From an uncultured Pseudodesulfovibrio sp. (GTDB taxonomy: Bacteria; Desulfobacterota; Desulfovibrionia; Desulfovibrionales; Desulfovibrionaceae): a stretch of 64,000 nucleotides of DNA. The stretch is from NCBI RefSeq assembly GCF_963675635.1, contig NZ_OY776488.1:909740-973739 (forward strand), written 5' to 3'. The translations under genes and the position numbers were made by a program. Below, one piece after another: positions 44,589-53,486 of this stretch (positions are counted from its first letter, which is position 1; every line of letters begins with the position of its first letter). Under the pieces are notes generated by a model that was not told the DNA's origin, made no database searches, and worked only from the letters and a program-made list of their open reading frames with translations.

Positions 44589-45017
44589 ATGATGAATAGT
44601 GAGTTTGAACCGACCATTCTGGCATTTGTCTGCAACTGGTGCACGTACACTGCGGCAGATCTCGCTGGAACGTCTCGGATGATACAGCAGCCAAATTTGC
44701 GCCTGGTTCGCGTCATGTGTACCGGCATGGTGGACCCCAAGTACATTGTGAAGTCGCTCCTTTCCGGGGCTGATGGCGTGCTCGTGAGTGGATGTCACCC
44801 CGGTGACTGCCACTACATTAACGGCAACTATAAGGCCCGACGCCGGGTCAAGTTACTCAATGAAATCCTGCCTCAGTTCGGCATTGCTCGTGAACGCGTC
44901 AAGCTGACCTGGGTCGGAGCAAGTGAGGGGAATGAGTTCGCGGAAACAGTGAATAGTTTCATTAATGAAATCAGAGAACTCGGTCCCATGGAAGCACGTA
45001 CCATGGCCGTAGTCTAG
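44589..45017 (+). CDS. mvhD: MvhD-type [2Fe-2S] electron-transfer subunit
   Basis: A 142-residue protein of the methyl-viologen-reducing hydrogenase delta family. Cluster cysteines are visible in F-V-C-N-W-C-T-Y, in R-V-M-C-T-G-M-V-D and in S-G-C-H-P-G-D-C-H-Y. MvhD normally connects HdrA to a hydrogenase or formate dehydrogenase. None is encoded here, so the electron donor is open. It starts 6 bp after the hdrA stop with AGGAGG upstream; an alternative ATG lies one codon later. Confidence 0.9.
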   Translation: MMNSEFEPTILAFVCNWCTYTAADLAGTSRMIQQPNLRLVRVMCTGMVDPKYIVKSLLSGADGVLVSGCHPGDCHYINGNYKARRRVKLLNEILPQFGIARERVKLTWVGASEGNEFAETVNSFINEIRELGPMEARTMAVV

Positions 45018-45035
45018 ACACTGGGAGGTGGCAAC

Positions 45036-46181
45036 ATGGCGACCACTGTGAAGATAGCGGTTGAAAACAACAACCCGGTTGTGGCGATACAGGGGTTTCT
45101 GCGTGGTCTGTTGGAAAATGATTCACTCGGAGGTGTCGTGGTGCCGGTCCATTTATTCGACAAAGGACTCCCCATGCCCACACTGGTGACCGACCACGAT
45201 CAGCTTTCTGGTGCTGACCCGTTGGCTCCGTCTTTTCCGATGAACAGTGCCAAACTTCTGTCCCGTTTGACACGCGGTCAGTCCGGTGAGCGTATTGCCG
45301 TGGTTATGAGACCGTGTGAAATTCGAGCGTTTGTTGAGTTGGTCAAGCTCAACCAGGGGAGTCTCGACGATGTCATCATCGTGGGGATGGACTGTATGGG
45401 AGCTTATAACAACACTGATTACAAAGCTTTCGTCGATGGCCGGGATGCATTTGAGGCCACCCTCGCTTTTCAGGGGCAGCACGGCGGGACCATTGAAACA
45501 GCAATCAACGGCGTGGACATCGCACCGGCATGCAGGTCGTGTGAATTTCCGGCTCCGACCAATGCAGATATAGTTATCGGATTGGCGGGTGCAGACCTGC
45601 ATACAGCCATTCCGGTTGTGGCGGACAGCGCGCGGGGCGAGGCTTTGCTCAACGGACTCGGGCTGCCCGATATGGAAGCCAGTGGAAGAGAAGCAGTTCT
45701 CGAGTCGCTCATTAAGGTGCGCTCAGAACATCGTGACGCCATGATCGAGGCAACGCAGGCAGTCACCGGCACACTGACCGATCTGTCCGAATATCTGTCG
45801 AACTGTGTGAACTGCTACAATTGCAGGGTGGCCTGTCCTGTCTGTTACTGCAAGGAATGCGTGTTCAACACGGATGTGTTTGAGCACAAGCCATGGCAGT
45901 ACATGGGGTGGGCCAAACGCAAGGGAAGCCTCAAACTGCCGACAGATACCATCTTCTATCACCTGACCCGCATGGCGCACATGTCCATGGCCTGTGTCGG
46001 ATGTGGACAATGTTCCAATGCCTGTCCCAACGACATTCCCGTCATGGAGCTGTTCCGCACGGTTGCAGCGCGGACGCAGAAGAGCTTCGATTATGTGCCG
46101 GGCAGAAGTCTGGAAGAATCCCCGCCACTTTCGGTTTTCAAGGAAGACGAGTTCCAGGACACAGTATCGCACATGGCCTGA
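45036..46181 (+). CDS. FrhB/FdhB-like iron-sulfur protein of the Hdr cluster
   Basis: A 381-residue protein related to coenzyme F420 hydrogenase/dehydrogenase beta subunits, with a C-terminal iron-sulfur region. R-P-C-E-I-R-A-F near residue 90 and G-M-D-C-M-G near 115 match the FrhB domain. Two Cys-rich stretches follow: N-C-V-N-C-Y-N-C-R-V-A-C-P-V-C-Y-C near 257 and C-V-G-C-G-Q-C-S-N-A-C-P near 318. In bacteria such proteins probably use a flavin and an unknown donor rather than F420. It sits between mvhD and the second hdrA. Confidence 0.82.
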   Translation: MATTVKIAVENNNPVVAIQGFLRGLLENDSLGGVVVPVHLFDKGLPMPTLVTDHDQLSGADPLAPSFPMNSAKLLSRLTRGQSGERIAVVMRPCEIRAFVELVKLNQGSLDDVIIVGMDCMGAYNNTDYKAFVDGRDAFEATLAFQGQHGGTIETAINGVDIAPACRSCEFPAPTNADIVIGLAGADLHTAIPVVADSARGEALLNGLGLPDMEASGREAVLESLIKVRSEHRDAMIEATQAVTGTLTDLSEYLSNCVNCYNCRVACPVCYCKECVFNTDVFEHKPWQYMGWAKRKGSLKLPTDTIFYHLTRMAHMSMACVGCGQCSNACPNDIPVMELFRTVAARTQKSFDYVPGRSLEESPPLSVFKEDEFQDTVSHMA

Positions 46182-46209
46182 TGACAGGTCCCAGTTTCGG
46201 GAGGACGTT

Positions 46210-49200
46210 ATGAGGAAGCAATACGGAGCAATGGTGGTGGGCGCAGGAATCGGTGGTATACGCGCTGCCCTCGACTTGGCTGTTACCGGTCATAAGGTCG
46301 CTCTTATCGATCGTCGTCCGAGTCACGGCGGAATTTTAAGTCAGCTTGACCACCAGTTTCCGTCAGATCATTGCGGCATGTGCAAGATGTTGCCGCTTAT
46401 GTCGCGGGATTCGTCTAGCCAGTATTGTTTGCGCAAAGGCTTGTTCCACGACAATATTGACATCATGCTTTCCACAGAAGTGGCGGATGTCGAGGGAGAA
46501 CCCGGCAAATTTTTGGTCTCACTGAACCGGACGTCTCCCTTGGTGGACCCAACAAAGTGTGTAAGCTGTGGCAAGTGTTCCGAGGTATGCCCGGTACGTG
46601 TGGATAGTGAATTTAACGCGGGGTTGACCAAGAGGGCGGCCATTTATCTTCCTGTACCTCATGCCATTCCCAATCATTATGTTCTTGATCTCGACAACTG
46701 CTTACGGTGTTGGAAATGTCACGAGACATGTCCTACCGGGGCTATTGATTTCAAATTCGAAGAACGCAAGGACTTCCATATTCTTGTGGTCGATCAGGAT
46801 GAAGCTGTTCAGGAAATGATGCAGGGGAGCCTCGATGAACAGAATTTCCCACTTCATTTTACCACCAGTGGACGCGAGGCCGTTGACATGCTCGCCGAGT
46901 CCGATCAGTACCGACTTGTTCTGCTTGGCTTGAATGTCAATGACATGGACGCAGAGCGTGTGCTGACCCGTTGTCAGGAACTCCACCCGGACATGCCTGT
47001 GGTCATTTTGGCAGATGACAGTCAGACTGAAGCCGCTACAGAACGTGTCGCGCAGGGAGCACGCGAATACCTGACAAAGCCGCTTGCTGCGAAGAAATTC
47101 GTGCCGTGGCTCGACAAGCTGTTCGTTCGCATACTCTCGGACACCACTGAGGCTTTGGAAGTTGGAGCTATCGTTCTGGCTGGCGGATTCGAATGTTATG
47201 ATCCTAAGACAGATCCCTTGGCTTCATCGGAAATATGGAATCATAGTCATCCCGGCGTACTCACTGCTGTCGAGTTTGAAAGGCTTCTCAGCGGTACCGG
47301 GCCCACCGGGGGCAAATTGTTGCGCCCAGGAGATGACAAACCGATCAAGAAGATCGCCTGGATTCAATGTGTAGGCTCTCGCGACGTGCAGCGAAATGCG
47401 GATTTCTGTTCCGGTATATGTTGCATGTTTTCTATCAAGGAATCCCTTCTCGCAAAGAAGGTGACCAATGGTGAAGTAGAAACTTCTATCTTTTACATGG
47501 ACATGCGCACATCGGGGAAAGGATATCAACGATATCGTATCAACGCCGAAAAAGACAAGGGCGTGCGTTTTGTGCGGAGTCGTCCACACTCTCTTCTGCC
47601 GACCGATGATGGGCAAGATATCAAAGTTGAGTACTTTGCCGAAGACGGGACGCTTATTACTGAAATCTATGACATGGTCGTACTGGCTGTGGGTGCGCGT
47701 CCCCCAAAGAAGACAGACTCACTTGCGCAGACCGCAGGTATTGATCTCAATCAGTGGGGTTTTGCGGACACACAGACATATTCCCCAGAACGTACGAGTG
47801 CAGTCGGTATCTTTGCGGCCGGTGCATTTGGTGAGCCCAAGGACATATCCGAATCCGTAATTCATGCCGGGGCAGCTGCTCAGGCTGCATCCCGCATCAT
47901 CAAGGCGTATGACGTGCTGGCGGGTATCCAGTCAGAACCGCAACCGGAGTTCCCGGATGTATCGCGGGAACCGCCACGGACGCTTGTTGCTGTCTGTGCC
48001 TCTTGTCCGACATTGGAACAGACTATCGACATCGTGGCACTGAGTGAGCGTATGGCACATGTGCACTCGGTCCGAAAAGTTGTGAGCGTTGGAAGCGCGT
48101 GCACTTCCGAAGGGTGGGGTGACATTGAACAAGCAGCCAAAGAATTCAAACCCAACCGTATTATCATAGGCGCGTGTATGCCGTACGCCTACATTCCACG
48201 CCTCAAGGAACTTGGCAAGACCATCGGTCTGAATCCGGCACTTATGGATGTGGTGGATATTTATACCCCCACCTTCGGCACAGGAACTGACGAACACACG
48301 GTAGCAAAGGAAATCTACGCATCCCTGTCTACGGCTGTTGCGCGGTTGCAGGGCGTCGATCCGGCACCGTCGCCGAATATGGTTGACGTTGAGCGGTCAG
48401 CACTTGTTGTCGGCGGTGGATTGGCCGGTATGACGGCAGCCATGTCCATTGCGGATCAGGGCTACGGAGTTTGCCTGGTGGAATCCGAGGAAGAACTCGG
48501 CGGGATGGCCATGCGGCTGCATACCCAGCTCGATGGTTCTGACCCACATAAGTATATGGAAGAGCTGATTTCGCAGGTGGAAAAGCACCCGAACATCAAG
48601 GTGCTCAAAGATTCCCGTGTGGTTTTGTCGCGCGGCAGCGCTGGACATTTTCGTTCCGCCATTGCCAGTCCGGAAGGCGTTTTCCCGCTGGAACATGGTG
48701 TCTCTATTCTTGCGACCGGTGCACATGAGGCCAAGGTTTATGAAAGCGGCCTGTGCGTCCACAAGTCGGTGATGACTCATCTCGCGCTGGAAGAACAACT
48801 TGCCACAGGTCAGCTTGACGCAGGCATGCTCTCCTCGGTTGCCATGATTCAGTGTTGGCGCAAGCCAGGTGAGGACCGCACATATTGTAGCAAGGTGTGT
48901 TGCCCGGAGATGGTCAAGAACGTGCTTGCTCTCAAGGAGCGCAATCCAGACTTGCCGATCTATGTGTTTTATCGAGACATCATGATGCCGGGTTTCCTTG
49001 AAACATACTACACTCAGGCGCGGAAGGCTGGGGCCATTTTCATCCGATATGAACCGGATAATCCGCCACAAGTGAAATTTGAAGATGGCAAGCCGGTCAT
49101 CACGGCCTACGACCCAATTCTCAGAGAGAACATAGTCCTCCGCCCAGACATCCTATCTCTTTCCAGTGGGATGGAACCCAATGACATGGAAGATATCAGG

Positions 49201-49644
49201 GAAGTTTTTGGAGTTGATATCAACGAGGACGGTTTCTATCAGGAAGCGGACTTCAAATGGAGGCCCGTGGATTTCCTCAAACAGGGTGTTTACGCGTGCG
49301 GAACCGGATTAGCTCCACGTCGAATGGGAGAAGCTGCGGCTTCTGCCAAGGCGGCTGCTCAACGGGCATTGCGAATCCTCAATGCTGAGACCATTGCCCG
49401 CGAAACAGTCGTGGCCTCGGTCCGACACTCCCTGTGTTCTCTGTGTCAGGCATGTGTTGCAGCCTGCCCGTATGGTGCACGAGTGCTGGATATGGAACTC
49501 GGTCAGATTAAGGTGGACGAAATCCTGTGTCAGGGGTGTGGCTCCTGTGCGGCTGTTTGTCCAAATAGTGCCACGGTTCTCAAAGGATTTCACGACGGCC
49601 CAATGATGTCCGTCATTGATGCGGCACTCGAAGAACCGGCATGA
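46210..49644 (+). CDS. double HdrA-like iron-sulfur flavoprotein with inserted receiver (REC) domain
   Basis: An 1144-residue protein. The first HdrA unit starts at the N-terminus (V-G-A-G-I-G-G-I-R; C-x2-C-x2-C-x3-C motifs at about 118-180). At about 188-310 a CheY-like receiver is inserted: I-L-V-V-D-Q-D (D195, D197), L-V-L-L-G-L-N (Gly240 where Asp is phosphorylated) and L-T-K-P-L (Lys290). The HdrA unit then resumes (V-G-A-I-V-L-A-G-G-F-E). A second FAD unit (V-V-G-G-G-L-A-G-M-T) begins near 735, and two C-terminal ferredoxin motifs close the protein. ATG 46210 with GGGAGG is chosen over a longer frame from 45994 that overlaps the previous gene. Confidence 0.88.
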   Translation: MRKQYGAMVVGAGIGGIRAALDLAVTGHKVALIDRRPSHGGILSQLDHQFPSDHCGMCKMLPLMSRDSSSQYCLRKGLFHDNIDIMLSTEVADVEGEPGKFLVSLNRTSPLVDPTKCVSCGKCSEVCPVRVDSEFNAGLTKRAAIYLPVPHAIPNHYVLDLDNCLRCWKCHETCPTGAIDFKFEERKDFHILVVDQDEAVQEMMQGSLDEQNFPLHFTTSGREAVDMLAESDQYRLVLLGLNVNDMDAERVLTRCQELHPDMPVVILADDSQTEAATERVAQGAREYLTKPLAAKKFVPWLDKLFVRILSDTTEALEVGAIVLAGGFECYDPKTDPLASSEIWNHSHPGVLTAVEFERLLSGTGPTGGKLLRPGDDKPIKKIAWIQCVGSRDVQRNADFCSGICCMFSIKESLLAKKVTNGEVETSIFYMDMRTSGKGYQRYRINAEKDKGVRFVRSRPHSLLPTDDGQDIKVEYFAEDGTLITEIYDMVVLAVGARPPKKTDSLAQTAGIDLNQWGFADTQTYSPERTSAVGIFAAGAFGEPKDISESVIHAGAAAQAASRIIKAYDVLAGIQSEPQPEFPDVSREPPRTLVAVCASCPTLEQTIDIVALSERMAHVHSVRKVVSVGSACTSEGWGDIEQAAKEFKPNRIIIGACMPYAYIPRLKELGKTIGLNPALMDVVDIYTPTFGTGTDEHTVAKEIYASLSTAVARLQGVDPAPSPNMVDVERSALVVGGGLAGMTAAMSIADQGYGVCLVESEEELGGMAMRLHTQLDGSDPHKYMEELISQVEKHPNIKVLKDSRVVLSRGSAGHFRSAIASPEGVFPLEHGVSILATGAHEAKVYESGLCVHKSVMTHLALEEQLATGQLDAGMLSSVAMIQCWRKPGEDRTYCSKVCCPEMVKNVLALKERNPDLPIYVFYRDIMMPGFLETYYTQARKAGAIFIRYEPDNPPQVKFEDGKPVITAYDPILRENIVLRPDILSLSSGMEPNDMEDIREVFGVDINEDGFYQEADFKWRPVDFLKQGVYACGTGLAPRRMGEAAASAKAAAQRALRILNAETIARETVVASVRHSLCSLCQACVAACPYGARVLDMELGQIKVDEILCQGCGSCAAVCPNSATVLKGFHDGPMMSVIDAALEEPA

Positions 49645-49669
49645 GTCGGAAATATTGAGGAGTAACACC

Positions 49670-50236
49670 ATGAGCGAAGCAGTCAGAAAGACATGGAGCC
49701 CAGCCGGGGACGAAGTCGAGTTCGTGCTCGCCAGTTTAAAGAAAGAAGTCGGAGCCTGTATGCAGTGCGGTACCTGTACGGCATCCTGTCCGAATGGATT
49801 TGCCATGGATATCACTCCGCGAGCCATGTGGCGAATGATCCAATTCGGTATGCTCGATGAAATTCTTGCGAGCCATACCTTCTGGATGTGCTCGTCCTGT
49901 TACACTTGCACGCTACGGTGTCCGCGAGGTCTCAAACTCACTTCGGTCATGGCCTCCCTGAAGAGACTGTCAATGCTCAGCGGCAGTGGGCGTAAGAACA
50001 GTGCGTTCTACAGAGCGTTCATGGAGAACGTGGAATCGCATGGGCGTATGCAGGAGATGGGGATGATGAGCAGCTATTTCTTCAAGCGAATAGATACCCC
50101 GACTTTGCCGCTCGAATTCTTACCGCTGGGTATAAAGATGATGACTAAAGGCAAAGTGCATATGCCAGGCGGCGGGCAGGGCGGCATCCTCAAGCCCATG
50201 TTTGCCAAGGCTCGCGAAATGGAGGGATTATCATGA
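49670..50236 (+). CDS. hdrC: heterodisulfide reductase subunit C
   Basis: A 188-residue protein with two 4Fe-4S motifs: C30-x2-C33-x2-C36-x3-C40-P and C74-x2-C77-x2-C80-x3-C84-P. It relays electrons between HdrA and the catalytic HdrB. ATG 49670 with TTGAGGAG upstream is chosen over an in-frame start at 49616 lying inside the preceding gene. The stop overlaps the hdrB start (ATGA), so the two are coupled. Confidence 0.92.
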   Translation: MSEAVRKTWSPAGDEVEFVLASLKKEVGACMQCGTCTASCPNGFAMDITPRAMWRMIQFGMLDEILASHTFWMCSSCYTCTLRCPRGLKLTSVMASLKRLSMLSGSGRKNSAFYRAFMENVESHGRMQEMGMMSSYFFKRIDTPTLPLEFLPLGIKMMTKGKVHMPGGGQGGILKPMFAKAREMEGLS

Positions 50237-51186
50237 AATACGCATACTATCCCGGTTGTTCCCTGACAGAGAGCGCGGCAGAATTTGATGTATCCACTCG
50301 TGCGGTCATGTACCACCTCGGCGTCGAGTTGGTCGAAATTCCGGACTGGACATGCTGTGGCGCAAGTGCGGCCGAACCGGTGAGTAAGCTCATGAATTAC
50401 GCGCTTCCAGCACGCAATCTGGCCATCACCGAGAAGGAACTCGCCGGTATTGACGTGATCGCACCGTGTTCTGCCTGCTACCTCAATCTGCTTAAGGTCA
50501 ACAGGGAGGTTGTAGGCGACAGGAGTCTTCACGGTAAGGTCAACGAGGTGCTGGCTGCGTCCGGTCTGATGTACTCAGGCAAGGTTGCGGTAAGGCATAT
50601 CCTTGACGTCTTTATCAACGATGTGGGCGCGAAGGTTATCGAGCAAAAAGTAACCAACAACCTCAAGGGTATGAGAATCGCTCCCTATTACGGATGTCAG
50701 ATTTTGCGACCATACCCAGTGTTTGATGATCCGAAAAACCCCATGTCCATGCACCGCGTACTTAAAGCCCTGGGAGCGGATGTGCATGAGTGGGATCATG
50801 GCAATACCTGTTGCGGCGCTTCACTCATGATGGGGCACCGTGCAGTAGCTATGCAGTCTGTGACAGCAATCCTTTCTGACGCAGAGGGAGCAGATGCCAT
50901 CGCTACGGTCTGTCCGTTGTGTCAGATGAATCTTGAAGCATACCAGTCGCAGGCAAAGAAGCTAGGAGCTAAACCAATCCCCATTCTCTATCTGACACAA
51001 CTGATGGGCGAAGCTTTCGGGTTGGAGGATGGGGCCATTCAATTTGAGAAAAACCTGACCATATCGGCTGATGTCAGGAGGGATATCGCCAACAAGGTCT
51101 GGAGTCAGCCGAACCAGACTGAAAGCGGCGACGATATGGCGGAAGTAAGGGCGGATAACCTCAGCAAGGGGGCAAGTCATGTTTAA
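50233..51186 (+). CDS. hdrB: heterodisulfide reductase subunit B
   Basis: A 317-residue protein with two CCG domains, which carry the non-cubane [4Fe-4S] clusters of the disulfide-reducing site. First set: Y-Y-P-G-C-S, T-C-C-G-A-S (about 39-44) and P-C-S-A-C-Y (about 78). Second set: Y-Y-G-C-Q, T-C-C-G-A-S (about 195) and V-C-P-L-C-Q. All cysteines are present. The physiological disulfide in a sulfate reducer is unknown. It overlaps hdrC by 4 bp and the stress-protein gene by 8 bp. Confidence 0.92.
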   Translation: MKYAYYPGCSLTESAAEFDVSTRAVMYHLGVELVEIPDWTCCGASAAEPVSKLMNYALPARNLAITEKELAGIDVIAPCSACYLNLLKVNREVVGDRSLHGKVNEVLAASGLMYSGKVAVRHILDVFINDVGAKVIEQKVTNNLKGMRIAPYYGCQILRPYPVFDDPKNPMSMHRVLKALGADVHEWDHGNTCCGASLMMGHRAVAMQSVTAILSDAEGADAIATVCPLCQMNLEAYQSQAKKLGAKPIPILYLTQLMGEAFGLEDGAIQFEKNLTISADVRRDIANKVWSQPNQTESGDDMAEVRADNLSKGASHV

Positions 51187-52081
51187 GGACATCATCGTAG
51201 GGGTCACTCCTACCGGAATCGACAATTGCGCAGTTCAGGCAGCAATGGAATTCGCTCGCAAGTTCGAGTCCAAGCTCTACCTCGTTCATGTAGCGGGCAT
51301 GGCTCAGGGCTGGGGGTCCATCGAGACGCTGGAACCTTCGGGTGAGACCTCCCGGATCAAGGAACAGATCACTGACGCTTACGCCGAGATGCTTGAAGGC
51401 ATTCCTGATTCACAGATTATTGTTGTCCCGGGTATCCCGCATAACGAGATTCTGCGTCTGGCCCGAAAGAAGAATACGGATCTTATCGTCATGGGGCCGC
51501 ACACCAAGGAATACGAGGAAACCCGTTCCAAGATGTGGGGCATGACAGGTAGCACACTTGAACGTGTCAGCCAGAAGGCACGATGTCCTGTAATGATCGT
51601 ACATAAGGACGTGGTCTGCAAGGAACCGTTGTATAGCAACATTCTTGTTGCCACCGACTTCTCAGAACAGGCTGAATGTGCTGTGAGTTACGGCGGTCAA
51701 ATGGCCCGTCAGTACAAGGCCAACCTGAAGGTCATGCATGTCGTGGAAAATGGAAACAGTCATTCTGACGTTATCGGACGACTGGAAGAGGTCTATGGTC
51801 CTCGTCTCGATGGCATCGGCGAATGTGTCTTCGAGGCTTGTCGCGGTAAGCCGTCCATGGAAATTCTGCGCATGGGGAATCAGTCCAATGCGGACCTGAT
51901 CATCATGGCTCACCATTCCAAGGAGAGTGATCCTGAAAAGGCCTTCCTTGGCTCTACAGTGACTCAGGTTGCACTCAACGCTCCATGCCCGACTATGAGT
52001 GTCAACCGCCACTTCGATCTGCGTTGTGGTTTGATGTACGATCAGACCGGCGCAACGGTTCAGACTGAAGCAATGGTTTAA
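51179..52081 (+). CDS. universal stress protein with two UspA domains
   Basis: A 300-residue tandem UspA protein. The first domain begins F-K-D-I-I-V-G-V-T-P-T-G and contains D-L-I-V-M-G-P-H-T. The second begins Y-S-N-I-L-V-A-T-D-F-S-E and has D-L-I-I-M-A-H-H-S ... F-L-G-S-T-V-T-Q-V, an ATP-binding-type segment. Its start lies inside the end of hdrB, so it is made together with the Hdr subunits. A role in sensing nucleotide or energy state of the complex is a guess. Confidence 0.88.
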   Translation: MFKDIIVGVTPTGIDNCAVQAAMEFARKFESKLYLVHVAGMAQGWGSIETLEPSGETSRIKEQITDAYAEMLEGIPDSQIIVVPGIPHNEILRLARKKNTDLIVMGPHTKEYEETRSKMWGMTGSTLERVSQKARCPVMIVHKDVVCKEPLYSNILVATDFSEQAECAVSYGGQMARQYKANLKVMHVVENGNSHSDVIGRLEEVYGPRLDGIGECVFEACRGKPSMEILRMGNQSNADLIIMAHHSKESDPEKAFLGSTVTQVALNAPCPTMSVNRHFDLRCGLMYDQTGATVQTEAMV

Positions 52082-52131
52082 ACCAGGGGTAGATCTGAAT
52101 AAACGACAGAATGTGAACGACAAACGGTTTT

Positions 52132-52153
52132 CGGGAGCGGGTGACCGCTCCCG
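52132..52153 (+). other. hairpin with GUGA tetraloop inside the hdr operon
   Basis: CGGGAGCGG-GTGA-CCGCTCCCG: a perfect 9-bp stem closed by a GNRA-type loop, between the stress-protein gene and the selenoprotein gene. No T-tract follows, so it is more likely an RNA-stability or processing element than a terminator. Confidence 0.65.
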
Positions 52154-52190
52154 GGAATCCGGTGACATATGTCGCGAAAAGGAGTGAGTC

Positions 52191-53486
52191 ATGGGTGAAG
52201 CAGCGCTACTTATCGAGCCGAAACAATCAGAATTGGTGAACACGATCCGGGGGCTGCTGCCCGATGGTGGCAACCTGAATATGTGCCTCACGTGTGGGGC
52301 CTGTTCCGCAGGGTGTCCTGCCACAGGTATGCATGGTATGGACCCACGCAAATTTGTGCGCTTGGCACTCATGGGGCAGGAGGAAACGATCAGGTCCACT
52401 CCGTGGGTGTGGCTGTGCACCATGTGCAGACGGTGTGTCCATGCGTGCCCCATGGAAGTGGATATTCCGCAGTTGATCTATCAATGTCGTCAGTCGTGGC
52501 CGAGAGAAACTCGTCCCAAGGGTATTCTGGGGTCCTGTGAACAAGCTTTGAACACACCGGGTAACAGCGCAATGGGTGCCTCCAGCGAAGATTTCAAGTT
52601 CGTTGTTGAGGACGTGGCCGAGGAAGTCCGGGAGATGCAATCCGGTCAGGAAAACCTCAAAGTATCCGTTGACAGAAAGGGGGCATATTACTTCCTGAAC
52701 CAGAACTCTCGTGAGCCTGTAACCGAACCGGATGAGATGGTTCCGCTCTGGAAAATACTGAATCTGGTCGGTGCAGATTGGACATACAGCACCAAAGGCT
52801 GGGCCGCTGAAAACTACTGCATGTTTCTGGCCGATGACGAATCATGGGAAAATGTGGTGCGCAACAAAGCTGGCGCTGTAGAAGAACTGGGGTGCAAAGT
52901 CTGGCTCAACACGGAGTGAGGACACGAATTCTACGCAGTCCGGGCCGGACTGCAAAAGTTCAACATCGAACACAGTTTCGAGATGGAAAGTATAATTCGG
53001 CTATATGCCAAGTGGATTCGTGAAGGCAAACTACCCGTTAATTCAGACTGGAATAAAGATCTCGGTGTAACATTCACGGTACAGGACCCGTGTCAGCTCG
53101 TCCGTAAATCACTGGGGGACCCGGTCGCCGAGGACCTTCGTTTTGTGGTTAAATCAGTGGTCGGTGAAGAGAACTTCATAGATATGTGGCCGAGCAAGTC
53201 AAACAACTATTGCTGTGGCGGTGGTGGTGGCTTCCTTCAGTCAGGCTTCTCGGAAGAGCGTCGCCAATATGGTCAAGTCAAACTCGATCAAATCCTCCGT
53301 ACCAAGGCGGACTATTGTATCGCACCGTGTCACAATTGCCACTCACAGATTCATGACCTCAGTGAACATTCCGGCGCCAATTTCCCGGTGGTTCACCTCT
53401 GGACGCTCATCTGCCTCTCACTCGGCATGCTCGGTGAGAACGAACGGGAATATCTAGGAGATGATTTGAAAAACATAGGGTTGTAA
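52191..53486 (+). CDS. HdrD-like (CCG-domain) iron-sulfur selenoprotein (Sec at in-frame TGA)
   Basis: Reading through the in-frame TGA at 52917-52919 gives one 431-residue protein. N-terminal ferredoxin motifs: C32-x2-C35-x2-C38-x3-C42 and C76-x2-C79-x2-C82-x3-C86. The first CCG-type domain ends at L-N-T-E-U243-G-H-E-F, where related HdrD/DsrK proteins have E-C-G-H. The second CCG domain is complete (C301, C341-C342-G, C380-x2-C383). A SECIS-like hairpin follows the TGA. AAAGGAG precedes the ATG. It is the last gene of the hdr operon, probably a disulfide-reducing partner. Ordinary gene calling gives two fragments. Confidence 0.87.
52935..52953 (+). promoter_or_regulatory. SECIS-like hairpin for the HdrD-like selenoprotein
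   Basis: GCAGTCC-GGGCC-GGACTGC: perfect 7-bp stem, 5-base loop starting with G, loop beginning 22 bases past the UGA. This fits the bacterial SECIS pattern well. Confidence 0.78.

Noticed and set aside
45994-46209. 72-codon N-terminal extension of the large HdrA
   Set aside because: It overlaps the FrhB-like gene, whereas ATG 46210 has a GGGAGG site and begins directly with the FAD-binding strand.
52917-52919. Reading the HdrD-like gene as a pseudogene or two genes
   Set aside because: The frame is unchanged across the TGA, both halves are intact and complementary, the codon replaces an expected Cys and a SECIS-like hairpin follows.
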